From: VFZS01 sp964353255
Lineage (GTDB): Bacteria > Acidobacteriota > Terriglobia > Bryobacterales > Bryobacteraceae
DNA length: 33,390 nt
Reading direction: 5' to 3'
Assembly: GCA_964353255.1 (NCBI GenBank)
Contig: CAYGVJ010000055.1
Location: 1-33,390 of the forward strand
How positions within the stretch are numbered: the stretch's first letter is position 1; each line of letters begins with the position of its first letter. The position numbers and the translations under genes were made by a program. Positions 24,912 through 32,173 of the stretch are shown piece after piece. The notes beneath the pieces are model-generated. The model was not told where the DNA came from, did not search any database, and saw nothing but the letters and a program-made list of their open reading frames with translations.

Positions 24912-25042
24912 CTTGACATGGCCCTAAGCCTAACCCTATCATGAGTTTTGCCGTCGGGTGCCGATTGGAGGAGAGGTCGCGCAGACTGCCGTTCGATCAG
25001 CCGTCAGAGCCGCAGCCCGTTGGGGCGGCCAAGGAGGAGGGC

Positions 25043-25312
25043 TTGATTAAACTGGACATCATCAACGAGGTCGTCAATCGAACCGGGATTACCAAGACGA
25101 GGGCCGAGATGGGGGTGGAAACCGTCTTCGAGAGCATGAAGCGGGCTCTGAGACAAGGCGAGCGGATCGAGTTGAGGGGCTTCGGGATCTTCAACGTGCG
25201 GCCGCGCAAGACCGGCATCGGTCGGAACCCTCGCACCGGCGCGGAGGTCTCGATTCCCCCGGGCAAGGCGGTCCGTTTCAAGCCCGGCAAGGAGTTGCAG
25301 TCGCTTCAGTAG
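25043..25312 (+). CDS. HU/IHF-family DNA-binding protein
   Basis: An 89-residue nucleoid protein that bends DNA as a dimer. MIKLDIINEVVNRTGITKTRAE is the N-terminal helical part, FGIFNVRPRKTGIGRNPRTG the beta arm with its conserved basic residues, and IPPGKAVRFKPGKEL the end. I place the start at the TTG at 25043, because AAGGAGGAGG (25031-25040) ends 2 nt before it and the residues fit family starts; the ATG at 24941 would add a 34-residue unmatched extension. It heads the plus-strand envelope block, with 7 bp to the next gene. Confidence 0.93.
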   Translation: MIKLDIINEVVNRTGITKTRAEMGVETVFESMKRALRQGERIELRGFGIFNVRPRKTGIGRNPRTGAEVSIPPGKAVRFKPGKELQSLQ

Positions 25313-25319
25313 TCGATTC

Positions 25320-26300
25320 GTGTCATCCCAGGGATACTCTCCGGTCCCTTGCCCGCCCGAGCCGACCAACGGGAGGGGTCTCAGCGTCCGGCCGGTCGCC
25401 GGTCGCGTTCGGCGTGCGCGGCTTTGGCTGCATGGCCTGCTGCTGGTCCTGACGCTGTTGACTACCACCGCCATGGGGGCGCGCATGGCGGAGAACTTTC
25501 GACACAACCGGCCGACTTTCCAGTTGGAGCACGACTTGGCGGCGCTGGCCGAGGTATGGTCGAACCCGTCGATCCTGCTGGCAGGCCTGCCCTTCTCGCT
25601 GTGCCTGATGGGGATTCTGCTGGCGCACGAGCTGGGCCATTACCTGAGCTGCCGGTATCACGGACTGGATGCCAGCCTGCCCTATTTCCTTCCGGCGCCT
25701 ACCTTCATCGGGACATTCGGGGCGTTCATCCGCATCCGCTCGCCGATCTTCTCGCGGCGTATTCTCTTTGACGTGGGCGCCGCGGGACCGCTGGCGGGCT
25801 TTGTGCTGCTGCTGCCGGTGCTGGCCGCCGGTCTGGCTTGCTCGAAGGTGACGCCCGGCATTGCCCAGCGTGGCGACCTGGTGTTCGGCACTCCGCTGAT
25901 GCTGCGGCTGCTTGAGCAAGCCGTTTTTCCCGGTGTTGCTGTCGCCGACATCTACCTGCACCCGGTGGCGCGGGCGGCCTGGGTGGGCTTGTTTGCCACC
26001 GCGCTCAACTTGCTGCCCATCGGGCAGTTGGACGGCGGGCACATTCTGTATTCTTTCGTGGGGACGCGGCACCGGCTGCTTTCCCGGCTGTTTGCGGCCG
26101 CGCTCATCCCCATGGGGTTCTTCTTCTGGTACGGCTGGCTGTTCTGGGCGGGCGCGCTTTTCTTCTTTGGGATGCGCCATCCGGCTATTCACGACTTCAG
26201 CGAGATCGACGCAGGGCGGCGCAAGCTGGGCTGGCTGGCGCTGGCGATTTTTCTGCTGTGCTTCACCCTGGCTCCGATTCAGGCGGGCGGGGAGCTGTAG
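25320..26300 (+). CDS. Site-2-protease-type (M50) membrane metalloprotease
   Basis: A 326-residue polytopic membrane protein. The zinc ligands and catalytic Glu are in HELGH (103-107), and the third ligand Asp238 is in NLLPIGQLDGGH, the order typical of M50 enzymes. No PDZ domain is inserted, so this is the small S2P type rather than RseP. FLPAPTFIGTFGAFIRIRSPI lies between the two motifs, as in the EGY1/Rip-like group. Its likely job is cutting membrane-embedded substrates, often anti-sigma factors; the substrate is unknown. The start is a GTG at 25320, with a weak ribosome site. Confidence 0.92.
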   Translation: MSSQGYSPVPCPPEPTNGRGLSVRPVAGRVRRARLWLHGLLLVLTLLTTTAMGARMAENFRHNRPTFQLEHDLAALAEVWSNPSILLAGLPFSLCLMGILLAHELGHYLSCRYHGLDASLPYFLPAPTFIGTFGAFIRIRSPIFSRRILFDVGAAGPLAGFVLLLPVLAAGLACSKVTPGIAQRGDLVFGTPLMLRLLEQAVFPGVAVADIYLHPVARAAWVGLFATALNLLPIGQLDGGHILYSFVGTRHRLLSRLFAAALIPMGFFFWYGWLFWAGALFFFGMRHPAIHDFSEIDAGRRKLGWLALAIFLLCFTLAPIQAGGEL

Positions 26301-26309
26301 CGGACGGCC

Positions 26310-27047
26310 ATGAAGATCTCGGCAACCATCATTGCTTGCAACGAGGAGCGCCGGATTGCGCGGGTCATCGAGAGCCTGCGGTGCTGCGACGAGATCATCG
26401 TGGTGGACAGCGGCTCGGTGGACCGCACCATGGAGATCGCCAGCCAGCTCGGGGCGCGGGTGATCGAGAGTCCCTGGCAGGGCTACACGCGGCAGAAGAA
26501 CTTGGCCGCCGAAAAGGCGGCTCACGACTGGATCCTTTCTCTCGACGCCGACGAGGCGCTCAGCGAGGCGCTGGAGGGGGAGATCTGGCGCCTGAAGAAG
26601 AGCGGCCCGGAGTTCGACGCTTACACCGTTCCGCGCATGGCGCAATACCTGGGCCGCTGGATTCTGCACTCCGGCTGGTATCCCGACCGCAAGGTCCGGC
26701 TGTATGACCGCCGCAAGGCGCGCTGGATCGGCGAGTTCGTGCACGAATCGGTCAAGGTGGACGGGCGGGTGGGGCAACTCCAGTTCAACCTGCTGCACTT
26801 CACCTGTGATTCGCTCTCCGAGCACGTGAAGTCCATGGACGGCTACACCACTCTGGCCGCGCAGGAACTGGTGGCCCGCCAGCAGAAGGTCGGCTGGCGA
26901 AGCCTCATCCTGGAGCCGCCCTGGACTTTCCTGCGCACTTATGTGTTTCAGCGCGGCTTCCAAGACGGATTCGAGGGCCTGATCATCGCCTACATGGCGG
27001 CCTGGTACACGTTTCTGAAGTACGCCAAGGCCAGGAACCTGAGCTGA
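26310..27047 (+). CDS. GT2 glycosyltransferase, WaaE/KdtX-like
   Basis: A 245-residue GT-A enzyme: MKISATIIACNEERRI, EIIVVDSGSVDRT and SLDADEALS (the DxD-type metal site) are clear. PRMAQYLGRWILHSGWYPDRK and WIGEFVHESVKVDG match the family of lipopolysaccharide core beta-1,4-glucosyltransferases (WaaE). It probably adds a sugar to the LPS inner core at the cytoplasmic face. A hydrophobic C-terminal segment anchors it. It lies 9 bp after the M50 gene and 1 bp before the GT4 gene. Confidence 0.92.
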   Translation: MKISATIIACNEERRIARVIESLRCCDEIIVVDSGSVDRTMEIASQLGARVIESPWQGYTRQKNLAAEKAAHDWILSLDADEALSEALEGEIWRLKKSGPEFDAYTVPRMAQYLGRWILHSGWYPDRKVRLYDRRKARWIGEFVHESVKVDGRVGQLQFNLLHFTCDSLSEHVKSMDGYTTLAAQELVARQQKVGWRSLILEPPWTFLRTYVFQRGFQDGFEGLIIAYMAAWYTFLKYAKARNLS

Positions 27048-27048
27048 G

Positions 27049-27948
27049 ATGCGGGTGCTCCACATCGATGCCGGGCGCGAGCTGCGCGGTGGGCAATGGC
27101 AGGCGCTCTACCTGATGGAGGGCTTGGCGGCTGGGGGGCACACGGTGACGTTGCTGTCGCCGCCGGGGGCGCCCCTGTCTGAGCTGGCCCGGCGCCGGGG
27201 TTTGGATGTCCACGCCCTCGGGCTGGCGGCGGTGGCGCGGCTATCGCGGGAAGCGGAGATCACGCACGCCCACGACGCGCGGGCTCACACGCTGGCGGCC
27301 CTGGCGGCCCGCAGCCCGCTGGTGGTGGCGCGCCGGGTGGCCTTTCCCCTGCAAAGGAACCGGCTGTCGCGACGGAAGTATGCGCGCGCCAGGCAGTACA
27401 TCGCCGTTTCGGAGCACGTCAAACGGGTCCTGGTGGCGGGCGGCGTCCCGGCGGAGAAGATCTCAGTGGTCTATGACGGCGTGCCGCTGCCGGCCCAGCC
27501 CGCCCAGGGAGAGTGGTTGCTGGCGCCTGCCACCGACGACCCTCGCAAGGGCAGGGCCCTGCTGGAGCGCGCGGCGGCGCTGGCGGGGATCGAAGTGCGT
27601 TTCTCTTCCAACTTGGCGGAAGAGCTGTCCCGCGCGGCTGTGTTCGTCTACATCTCACAGTCCGAGGGGCTCGGCTCGGCAGTCTTGCTGGCCATGGCCC
27701 AGGGCGTGCCGGTGGTGGCCAGCCGGGTGGGCGGGCTCGAGGAGATTATCGAGGAGGGCCGCTCGGGTCTGCTGGTGGAGAACACGCCTGAGGCGATCGC
27801 CGCAGCCTTGAGACGCCTGCTGGAGGACCGGGCCTGGGCCCGGGATCTGGCGGCCTGTGCGCGGCGGCGAGTCCAGGAGCGATTCTCCGCGGAAACCATG
27901 ACGCGGAATACACTGGAAGTCTACAAGCGGGTGCTCACATGCTCCTAG
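27049..27948 (+). CDS. GT4 glycosyltransferase
   Basis: A 299-residue GT-B enzyme, somewhat short for the family. MRVLHIDAGRELRGGQWQ is a typical GT4 start, and AVFVYISQSEGLGSAVLLAMAQGVPVVAS with GGLEEIIEEGRSGLLV is the donor-binding domain with the E(x)7E region. TDDPRKGRALLERAA replaces the longer linker of typical members. It likely acts with the GT2 enzyme just upstream on an envelope glycan. The stop at 27946-27948 overlaps the start of the peptidase gene by 10 bp. Confidence 0.93.
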   Translation: MRVLHIDAGRELRGGQWQALYLMEGLAAGGHTVTLLSPPGAPLSELARRRGLDVHALGLAAVARLSREAEITHAHDARAHTLAALAARSPLVVARRVAFPLQRNRLSRRKYARARQYIAVSEHVKRVLVAGGVPAEKISVVYDGVPLPAQPAQGEWLLAPATDDPRKGRALLERAAALAGIEVRFSSNLAEELSRAAVFVYISQSEGLGSAVLLAMAQGVPVVASRVGGLEEIIEEGRSGLLVENTPEAIAAALRRLLEDRAWARDLAACARRRVQERFSAETMTRNTLEVYKRVLTCS

Positions 27949-28727
27949 AGGCGCTGTTGGCGATGGTTGTGGGGCTGGTGTTAGGCAGCTTCCTGAACGT
28001 GTGCATCTACCGGTGGCCGCGCGATCTGTCGGTGATCCGGCCGCGCTCGCACTGCCCGGCGTGCCAGCATCCGCTGGCCTGGTACGACAACGTGCCTCTG
28101 GTCAGCTACGTCCTGCTGCTGGGGCGCTGCCGCCACTGCCGCGCGCCGATATCGGTGCGTTATCCCCTGGTGGAGCTGCTCACCGGCGGGTTGTTCTTCG
28201 CCATCGTGCTGACGCGCGGCCTGAACCTGGGGGCGTTCAGGTGGTGCCTGTTCAGCGGGCTGCTGGTCGGGTTGATCTTCTCCGACCTGGAGCAGCAGAT
28301 ACTGCCGGACGAGCTGACTCTCACCGGCCTGGCGGCGGGCCTGGTGCTGGCGGCGGTGGCGCCTCCCGAGGAGGGCATTGTGGCCTGGCTGCTGCCGGCG
28401 GCGTGGGGACCGGGCCAAAGGGCGGTAGTCGAGGCGGCGGTCAGCGCCGTTTTCTCGAGCGGGCTGTTGTGGTGGATTGGCCTGGTCTACAGGCTGGTGC
28501 GGCGCCGGGAGGGGCTGGGATTCGGAGACGTCAAGCTGGTGGCGATGATCGGGACTTTTCTGGGGCTTCAGGCGACCCTGTTGACGGTGGTATTGGGATC
28601 CCTGCTGGGATCCGTGTTCGGGGTGGCCTACACCGTGGTGAAGCGCAAGCCGGTGCTGACGCAGGAGTTGCCCTTCGGCGCGTTTCTGGGCGTCGCGGCT
28701 TTGGCCGCCGCGTTCCTTCGTCAGTGA
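27939..28727 (+). CDS. pilD: Prepilin peptidase / N-methyltransferase (A24)
   Basis: A 262-residue polytopic aspartyl protease that trims type IV prepilins and type II secretion pseudopilins and methylates the new N-terminus. It has the zinc-type Cys pairs Cys39/Cys42 (HCPAC) and Cys64/Cys67 (CRHC), and the catalytic aspartates Asp116 (FSDLEQQILPD) and Asp197 (GFGDVKL). The N-terminal GSFLNVCIYRWP is typical. It overlaps the GT4 gene by 10 bp; pilin genes are not in the window. Confidence 0.95.
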   Translation: MLLEALLAMVVGLVLGSFLNVCIYRWPRDLSVIRPRSHCPACQHPLAWYDNVPLVSYVLLLGRCRHCRAPISVRYPLVELLTGGLFFAIVLTRGLNLGAFRWCLFSGLLVGLIFSDLEQQILPDELTLTGLAAGLVLAAVAPPEEGIVAWLLPAAWGPGQRAVVEAAVSAVFSSGLLWWIGLVYRLVRRREGLGFGDVKLVAMIGTFLGLQATLLTVVLGSLLGSVFGVAYTVVKRKPVLTQELPFGAFLGVAALAAAFLRQ

Positions 28728-28759
28728 GAAGCAGTGTAGGATGAGGTTTTGTTCACCCG

Positions 28760-29596
28760 ATGCAGGCTTTACTGGATGTTTTGAACCCGGCGGGTCCCGA
28801 ATGGGAACTGGCGCACGCGCTTGACCCGGAGCGGCTGCCCGCGCACCTGGCGATCATCATGGACGGCAACGGTCGCTGGGCCCGGCGGCGCCACCTGCCG
28901 CGCGTGGCCGGGCACGAGGCCGGCATGGAGCCGGTGCGTGTTACCGTGGAGACCTGCGCGCGCCTGGGCGTCAAGATACTGACCCTGTACGCTTTTTCCA
29001 CCGAGAACTGGAAGCGCCCGCCGAGCGAGGTGGAGACCCTGTGGCGCCTGCTGCGGAAGTATCTTCGCCGGGAGTTGCCGCGCTTGCTGGAGAACGACAT
29101 CCGGCTGCGGGTCATCGGCCGCTTGGAGGGGGTGCCCGCCGTGGTGCGCCGCGACCTGCTGGAAGCGGTGGAGGCCAGCGCGCCGAACCGGGGCCTGTTG
29201 CTCAACGTGGCCATCAACTATAGCGGGCGGGCCGAGCTAGTCGATGCCGTGGCGGCGCTCGTCGAAGAAGCCCGGGCCCAGAAACGGCTCGCCAGCCTGG
29301 ACATCAGCGAAGAGGCCATCGCCGCTCACCTTTACACCGCCGGGCTGCCCGATCCTGACCTGCTGATCCGCACCTCCGGCGAGATGCGCATCAGCAATTT
29401 CCTCCTCTGGCAGATCGCTTACACGGAACTGTACGTCACCGAGACCCTGTGGCCGGACTTCACCCGGACGGAGTTGCTGCGCGCCATCCTGGAATATCAG
29501 CGCCGCGACCGCCGGTTCGGCGGCCTGAGTCCGGGTGCTGGGTTGCGGCCTGCGGAGGAGCCTGTCATCGCCGCACTCGGCGCTCCCACGCAATGA
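28760..29596 (+). CDS. uppS: Undecaprenyl diphosphate synthase
   Basis: UppS extends farnesyl diphosphate with eight isopentenyl units to make the lipid carrier for peptidoglycan and LPS sugars. At 278 residues it is slightly long. IIMDGNGRWARRR (Asp35 binds the Mg-diphosphate), YAFSTENWKRP, and GEMRISNFLLWQ.AYTELY are the conserved regions; the usual EQR is EMR. The N-terminal 25 residues are an extension. The stop overlaps the cdsA start as ATGA. Confidence 0.95.
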   Translation: MQALLDVLNPAGPEWELAHALDPERLPAHLAIIMDGNGRWARRRHLPRVAGHEAGMEPVRVTVETCARLGVKILTLYAFSTENWKRPPSEVETLWRLLRKYLRRELPRLLENDIRLRVIGRLEGVPAVVRRDLLEAVEASAPNRGLLLNVAINYSGRAELVDAVAALVEEARAQKRLASLDISEEAIAAHLYTAGLPDPDLLIRTSGEMRISNFLLWQIAYTELYVTETLWPDFTRTELLRAILEYQRRDRRFGGLSPGAGLRPAEEPVIAALGAPTQ

Positions 29597-30363
29597 AGCG
29601 GCTCATTACCGGGCTGATCCTGGCCCCGCTGATCAGCGCCGTGGTTCTGTGGGGACCGGACTACTTGTTCCTGGGGGTGCTGGTGGCGGTGGCGCTCCTG
29701 TGTTTCCACGAGTACTCCGGGCTGGTGGCCGCCTGCGGGGTGGGGCGGCCCGGGCTGCTGGGCTACGCCGCCGGTCTGCTCCTGTTGGTTTTTCCGCAGG
29801 AGCCGTTCCTGCTGCTGACGCTCACAGCGCTGCTGGCGCTGGCTCGGGCCCTGGGCGCGCCGAACCTGGCCAGCGGCCTGCCCCGCGCCGGCGCGCTGAC
29901 GGTGGGCGTAGTTTACGTCTTCGGAGCCTTGCGGTTCGCGGTGCTGTTGCGAGCACGCAGTTCCTACTGGCTGTTCTTCGCGCTGGCCCTGAGCTGGGTC
30001 GGCGACACCGGCGCCTACTACGTGGGCAAGGCTGTGGGGCGGCACAAGCTGGCGCCGCGTATCAGCCCGGCGAAAACCTGGGAAGGCGCGGTGGCCTCGG
30101 TCGTGTTTTCGCTGGCTTTCGGCTGGGCCTACCTGGCGTGGCTGATGCCGCAGGTGCCGCTGGCGGAGAGCCTGGGGTTGTCGCTGGCGGTGAACCTGGC
30201 CGGGCAGGTGGGCGACCTGGCCGAGTCGGCGCTCAAGCGTGGCGCGGGGGTCAAGGACAGCGGCAACCTGCTGCCCGGCCACGGCGGCTCTCTGGACCGC
30301 GTGGACGCCAACCTGTTCACCGTTCCCGTCACCTACGGCCTGCTCACCCTGCTGGGGCGGTAG
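29593..30363 (+). CDS. cdsA: Phosphatidate cytidylyltransferase (CDP-diacylglycerol synthase)
   Basis: A 256-residue membrane enzyme that makes CDP-diacylglycerol from phosphatidic acid and CTP, the branch point for phospholipids. The C-terminal signature SALKRGAGVKDSGNLLPGHG followed by GSLDRVD is complete. WVGDTGAYYVGKAVGRHKL and SPAKTWEG are also typical. About seven membrane segments. It follows uppS with a 4-bp ATGA overlap. The dxr and rseP genes that often follow are missing. Confidence 0.95.
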   Translation: MKRLITGLILAPLISAVVLWGPDYLFLGVLVAVALLCFHEYSGLVAACGVGRPGLLGYAAGLLLLVFPQEPFLLLTLTALLALARALGAPNLASGLPRAGALTVGVVYVFGALRFAVLLRARSSYWLFFALALSWVGDTGAYYVGKAVGRHKLAPRISPAKTWEGAVASVVFSLAFGWAYLAWLMPQVPLAESLGLSLAVNLAGQVGDLAESALKRGAGVKDSGNLLPGHGGSLDRVDANLFTVPVTYGLLTLLGR

Positions 30364-30374
30364 AATCTGAGTGT

Positions 30375-30977
30375 ATGGGCAGCACGGCCACTTTGGTTTC
30401 CGTCGAGGAGTACCTGCGCACCAGCTTTCAGGACGGGGACCGCGAATACGTGGACGGGCGGATTGTTGAACGCCATATCGGGGAGAGGGATCACAGCCGG
30501 ACACTCGGCGAGGTGCTCTGTGCGTTGCACGACCCAACGCGGGCGCTTGCCTTTCCGAGTCAACGCATTCGCGTGTCGCCCACACGCTTCCGGGTGCCGG
30601 ATGTGTGCGTCTACCTCGGTGGGGAGCCCGATGAAGAGGTCTTCACCGCGCCGCCTTTCCTGGTGGTCGAGATCCTCTCGCCAGATGATCGGGTCAGCGA
30701 GGTGCAGGAGAAGATCGACGACTACTTGAAGTTCGGCGTGCGCTTCGTCTGGGTGATCGACCCGCGCCTTCAGCGGGGCTGGGTGCACACCGCCGAGGGC
30801 AGCCGGGAAGCGAAAGACGGCGTGCTGCGCACGGCAGACCCGGAGATCGCCTTGCCGCTGGCTGAGTTGTTCAGGCGGATGCCCGGTGGAGGCTTCGGCG
30901 GATGCGGGCTGAGGAGCGCATGCGGCGCGCCGTGGAGCTTCAGCGCGCGTGGAGAGCGCCCGCGCCCGCGATGGTGA
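30375..30977 (+). CDS. Uma2-family protein (DUF820, PD-(D/E)XK-like)
   Basis: A 200-residue protein: SVEEYLRTSFQDGDREYVDG, RVPDVCVYLGG, FLVVEILSPDDRVSEVQ.KI and FVWVIDP are the standard strings, with Asp of RVPDV and Glu of VVEIL as the nuclease-like pair. Uma2 proteins are abundant in cyanobacteria, chloroflexi and acidobacteria, and most have no known role. The tail after LFRRMP is an unusual Gly/Arg/Cys-rich stretch with no match to the family, perhaps from a frame change at the end. It follows cdsA by 11 bp, with a poor ribosome site. Confidence 0.88.
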   Translation: MGSTATLVSVEEYLRTSFQDGDREYVDGRIVERHIGERDHSRTLGEVLCALHDPTRALAFPSQRIRVSPTRFRVPDVCVYLGGEPDEEVFTAPPFLVVEILSPDDRVSEVQEKIDDYLKFGVRFVWVIDPRLQRGWVHTAEGSREAKDGVLRTADPEIALPLAELFRRMPGGGFGGCGLRSACGAPWSFSARGERPRPRW

Positions 30978-31012
30978 TGTGAAGGCGCGGGAGTGAAGCA
31001 AGACGTATGACG

Positions 31013-31777
31013 CTACCCAAGCGCCGTGTGAAGAGATGAATACAGTTGACGAATCTCCGCTTCGGTCTTGCGGGTTATCCTTTCCTTCTCTCCATTGCTG
31101 AAGTCCACAAAGATGAACCAAGGACGCCGGAACTGGCTCCGAACGTTGAACCCGCCTAGGAGCCCTGCGAGAGCTCCAAGCACCATCCACAACGGTGAGA
31201 ACGACAGAATCCCAAGGAGCCCAAGAAAGGCCAATCCAGCATTGAGAAGGAATCCGCCAAACAGTTCAAAGGGGATCTGCAGTGGCGCTGAGAGATTCGC
31301 GACGGTTCGTATTGGGTAAGAAGTGGGGCCGATTTGCAGGACCGACCGAGTTACCCGGCAACCGGAGTCTTGATACAGGATGCCGGAGCTTCCCTCAACT
31401 GGCAAGGCAGGCACTGGCGGTGGGCCTTGCTCCTGCTGCTTTTCTTCAAAGTTGAAGCCGCGCCGTTTGGCCTCGGGTACGATCTCCTTGTCAACCTCTT
31501 TTTCAAGATCCCGCTGAATCCGCACGGCTGTTTCATAGGAGAGGCCAACCTCAGCAATGATCTCATCCTTGAGATCGTCCATCGGCTGAACATGGCAGAG
31601 GACCAGGAGAACCTCTGTCGTCAGATCACTCACATTTTCATCAGTGAGGTTGTGCCTTGCCTTGAGTTCATCCAAGAAGGCGTTCAGGCGGTCCTTGACG
31701 TATTCGCGGATGACATCCTGTAAAGGCTGGGGTACCTGGGTCAAATACTTCGCAAGAGATTCTTCTGCTGCAGCCAT
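31013..31777 (-). CDS. Membrane protein with a DUF6232-like C-terminal half
   Basis: A 254-residue protein. Residues 1-110 are charged and helical (LAKYLTQVPQPLQDVIREYV, EKEVDKEIVPEAKRRGFNF) with a Gln/Pro linker. Residues about 128-250 resemble the DUF6232 family: ILYQDSGCRVTRSVLQIGPT, then SYPIRTVANLS, two hydrophobic helices (GGFLLNAGLAFLGLLGILSF and PLWMVLGALAGLLGG), and WFIFVDFSNGEKERI. The family function is unknown. It starts at the ATG at 31777, with AAGGAGG 4 nt upstream and a good promoter at 31802-31830. The convergent Uma2 gene ends 35 bp away. Confidence 0.85.
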   Translation of the reverse strand: MAAAEESLAKYLTQVPQPLQDVIREYVKDRLNAFLDELKARHNLTDENVSDLTTEVLLVLCHVQPMDDLKDEIIAEVGLSYETAVRIQRDLEKEVDKEIVPEAKRRGFNFEEKQQEQGPPPVPALPVEGSSGILYQDSGCRVTRSVLQIGPTSYPIRTVANLSAPLQIPFELFGGFLLNAGLAFLGLLGILSFSPLWMVLGALAGLLGGFNVRSQFRRPWFIFVDFSNGEKERITRKTEAEIRQLYSSLHTALG

Positions 31778-32173
31778 GCTGCCTCCTTGGGTATTTGTTC
31801 AATTCTTCACAGAAGGGCCACCAATGTCAAGCAGGTCAGGGTAGATTTTGGGGCGCGGCCCGGAGTGACGGTGCGCGGCGCGTCACGGGAAGCGCCCGCC
31901 AGATGATCCAAACCGGGCTTGCATTCCCAGAACATCTTATCCAACATTTCCATTTTGCCTTCCCGGCCACCAGCCAGTATACACCCAACCGCCTCCGTTG
32001 GGGCCGTTTCTTCATCCGTTCCATCCCGAGCGACTCCGGCGACCCAGGAAGGGGCCAGTTCTGCCTCCTCCGAGTACGCAGAAACACGGAAGTGCTTCAT
32101 TTCAAACGGTTTCTCAGACACCTCTCCGTCCCCTCCCTCCTTCGCCCGGCTTGGTTCCCCTTCGGCGCCGTGC
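31778..32173. other. 396-bp gap between the DUF6232-like gene and the transposase
   Basis: It holds the promoter and leader of the DUF6232-like gene (minus strand, 31782-31830) and then about 340 bp with no convincing gene. The end of the insertion sequence should lie in its right part, but I could not identify the terminal inverted repeat because the other end is outside the window. Confidence 0.5.
31802..31830 (-). promoter_or_regulatory. Candidate sigma-70 promoter of the DUF6232-like gene
   Basis: On the minus strand, TTGACA (31825-31830, 6 of 6) is followed by a 17-bp spacer and AAGAAT (31802-31807, 4 of 6). A transcript would start near 31795, leaving an 18-base leader with the AAGGAGG ribosome site at 31782-31788. 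Confidence 0.5.
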
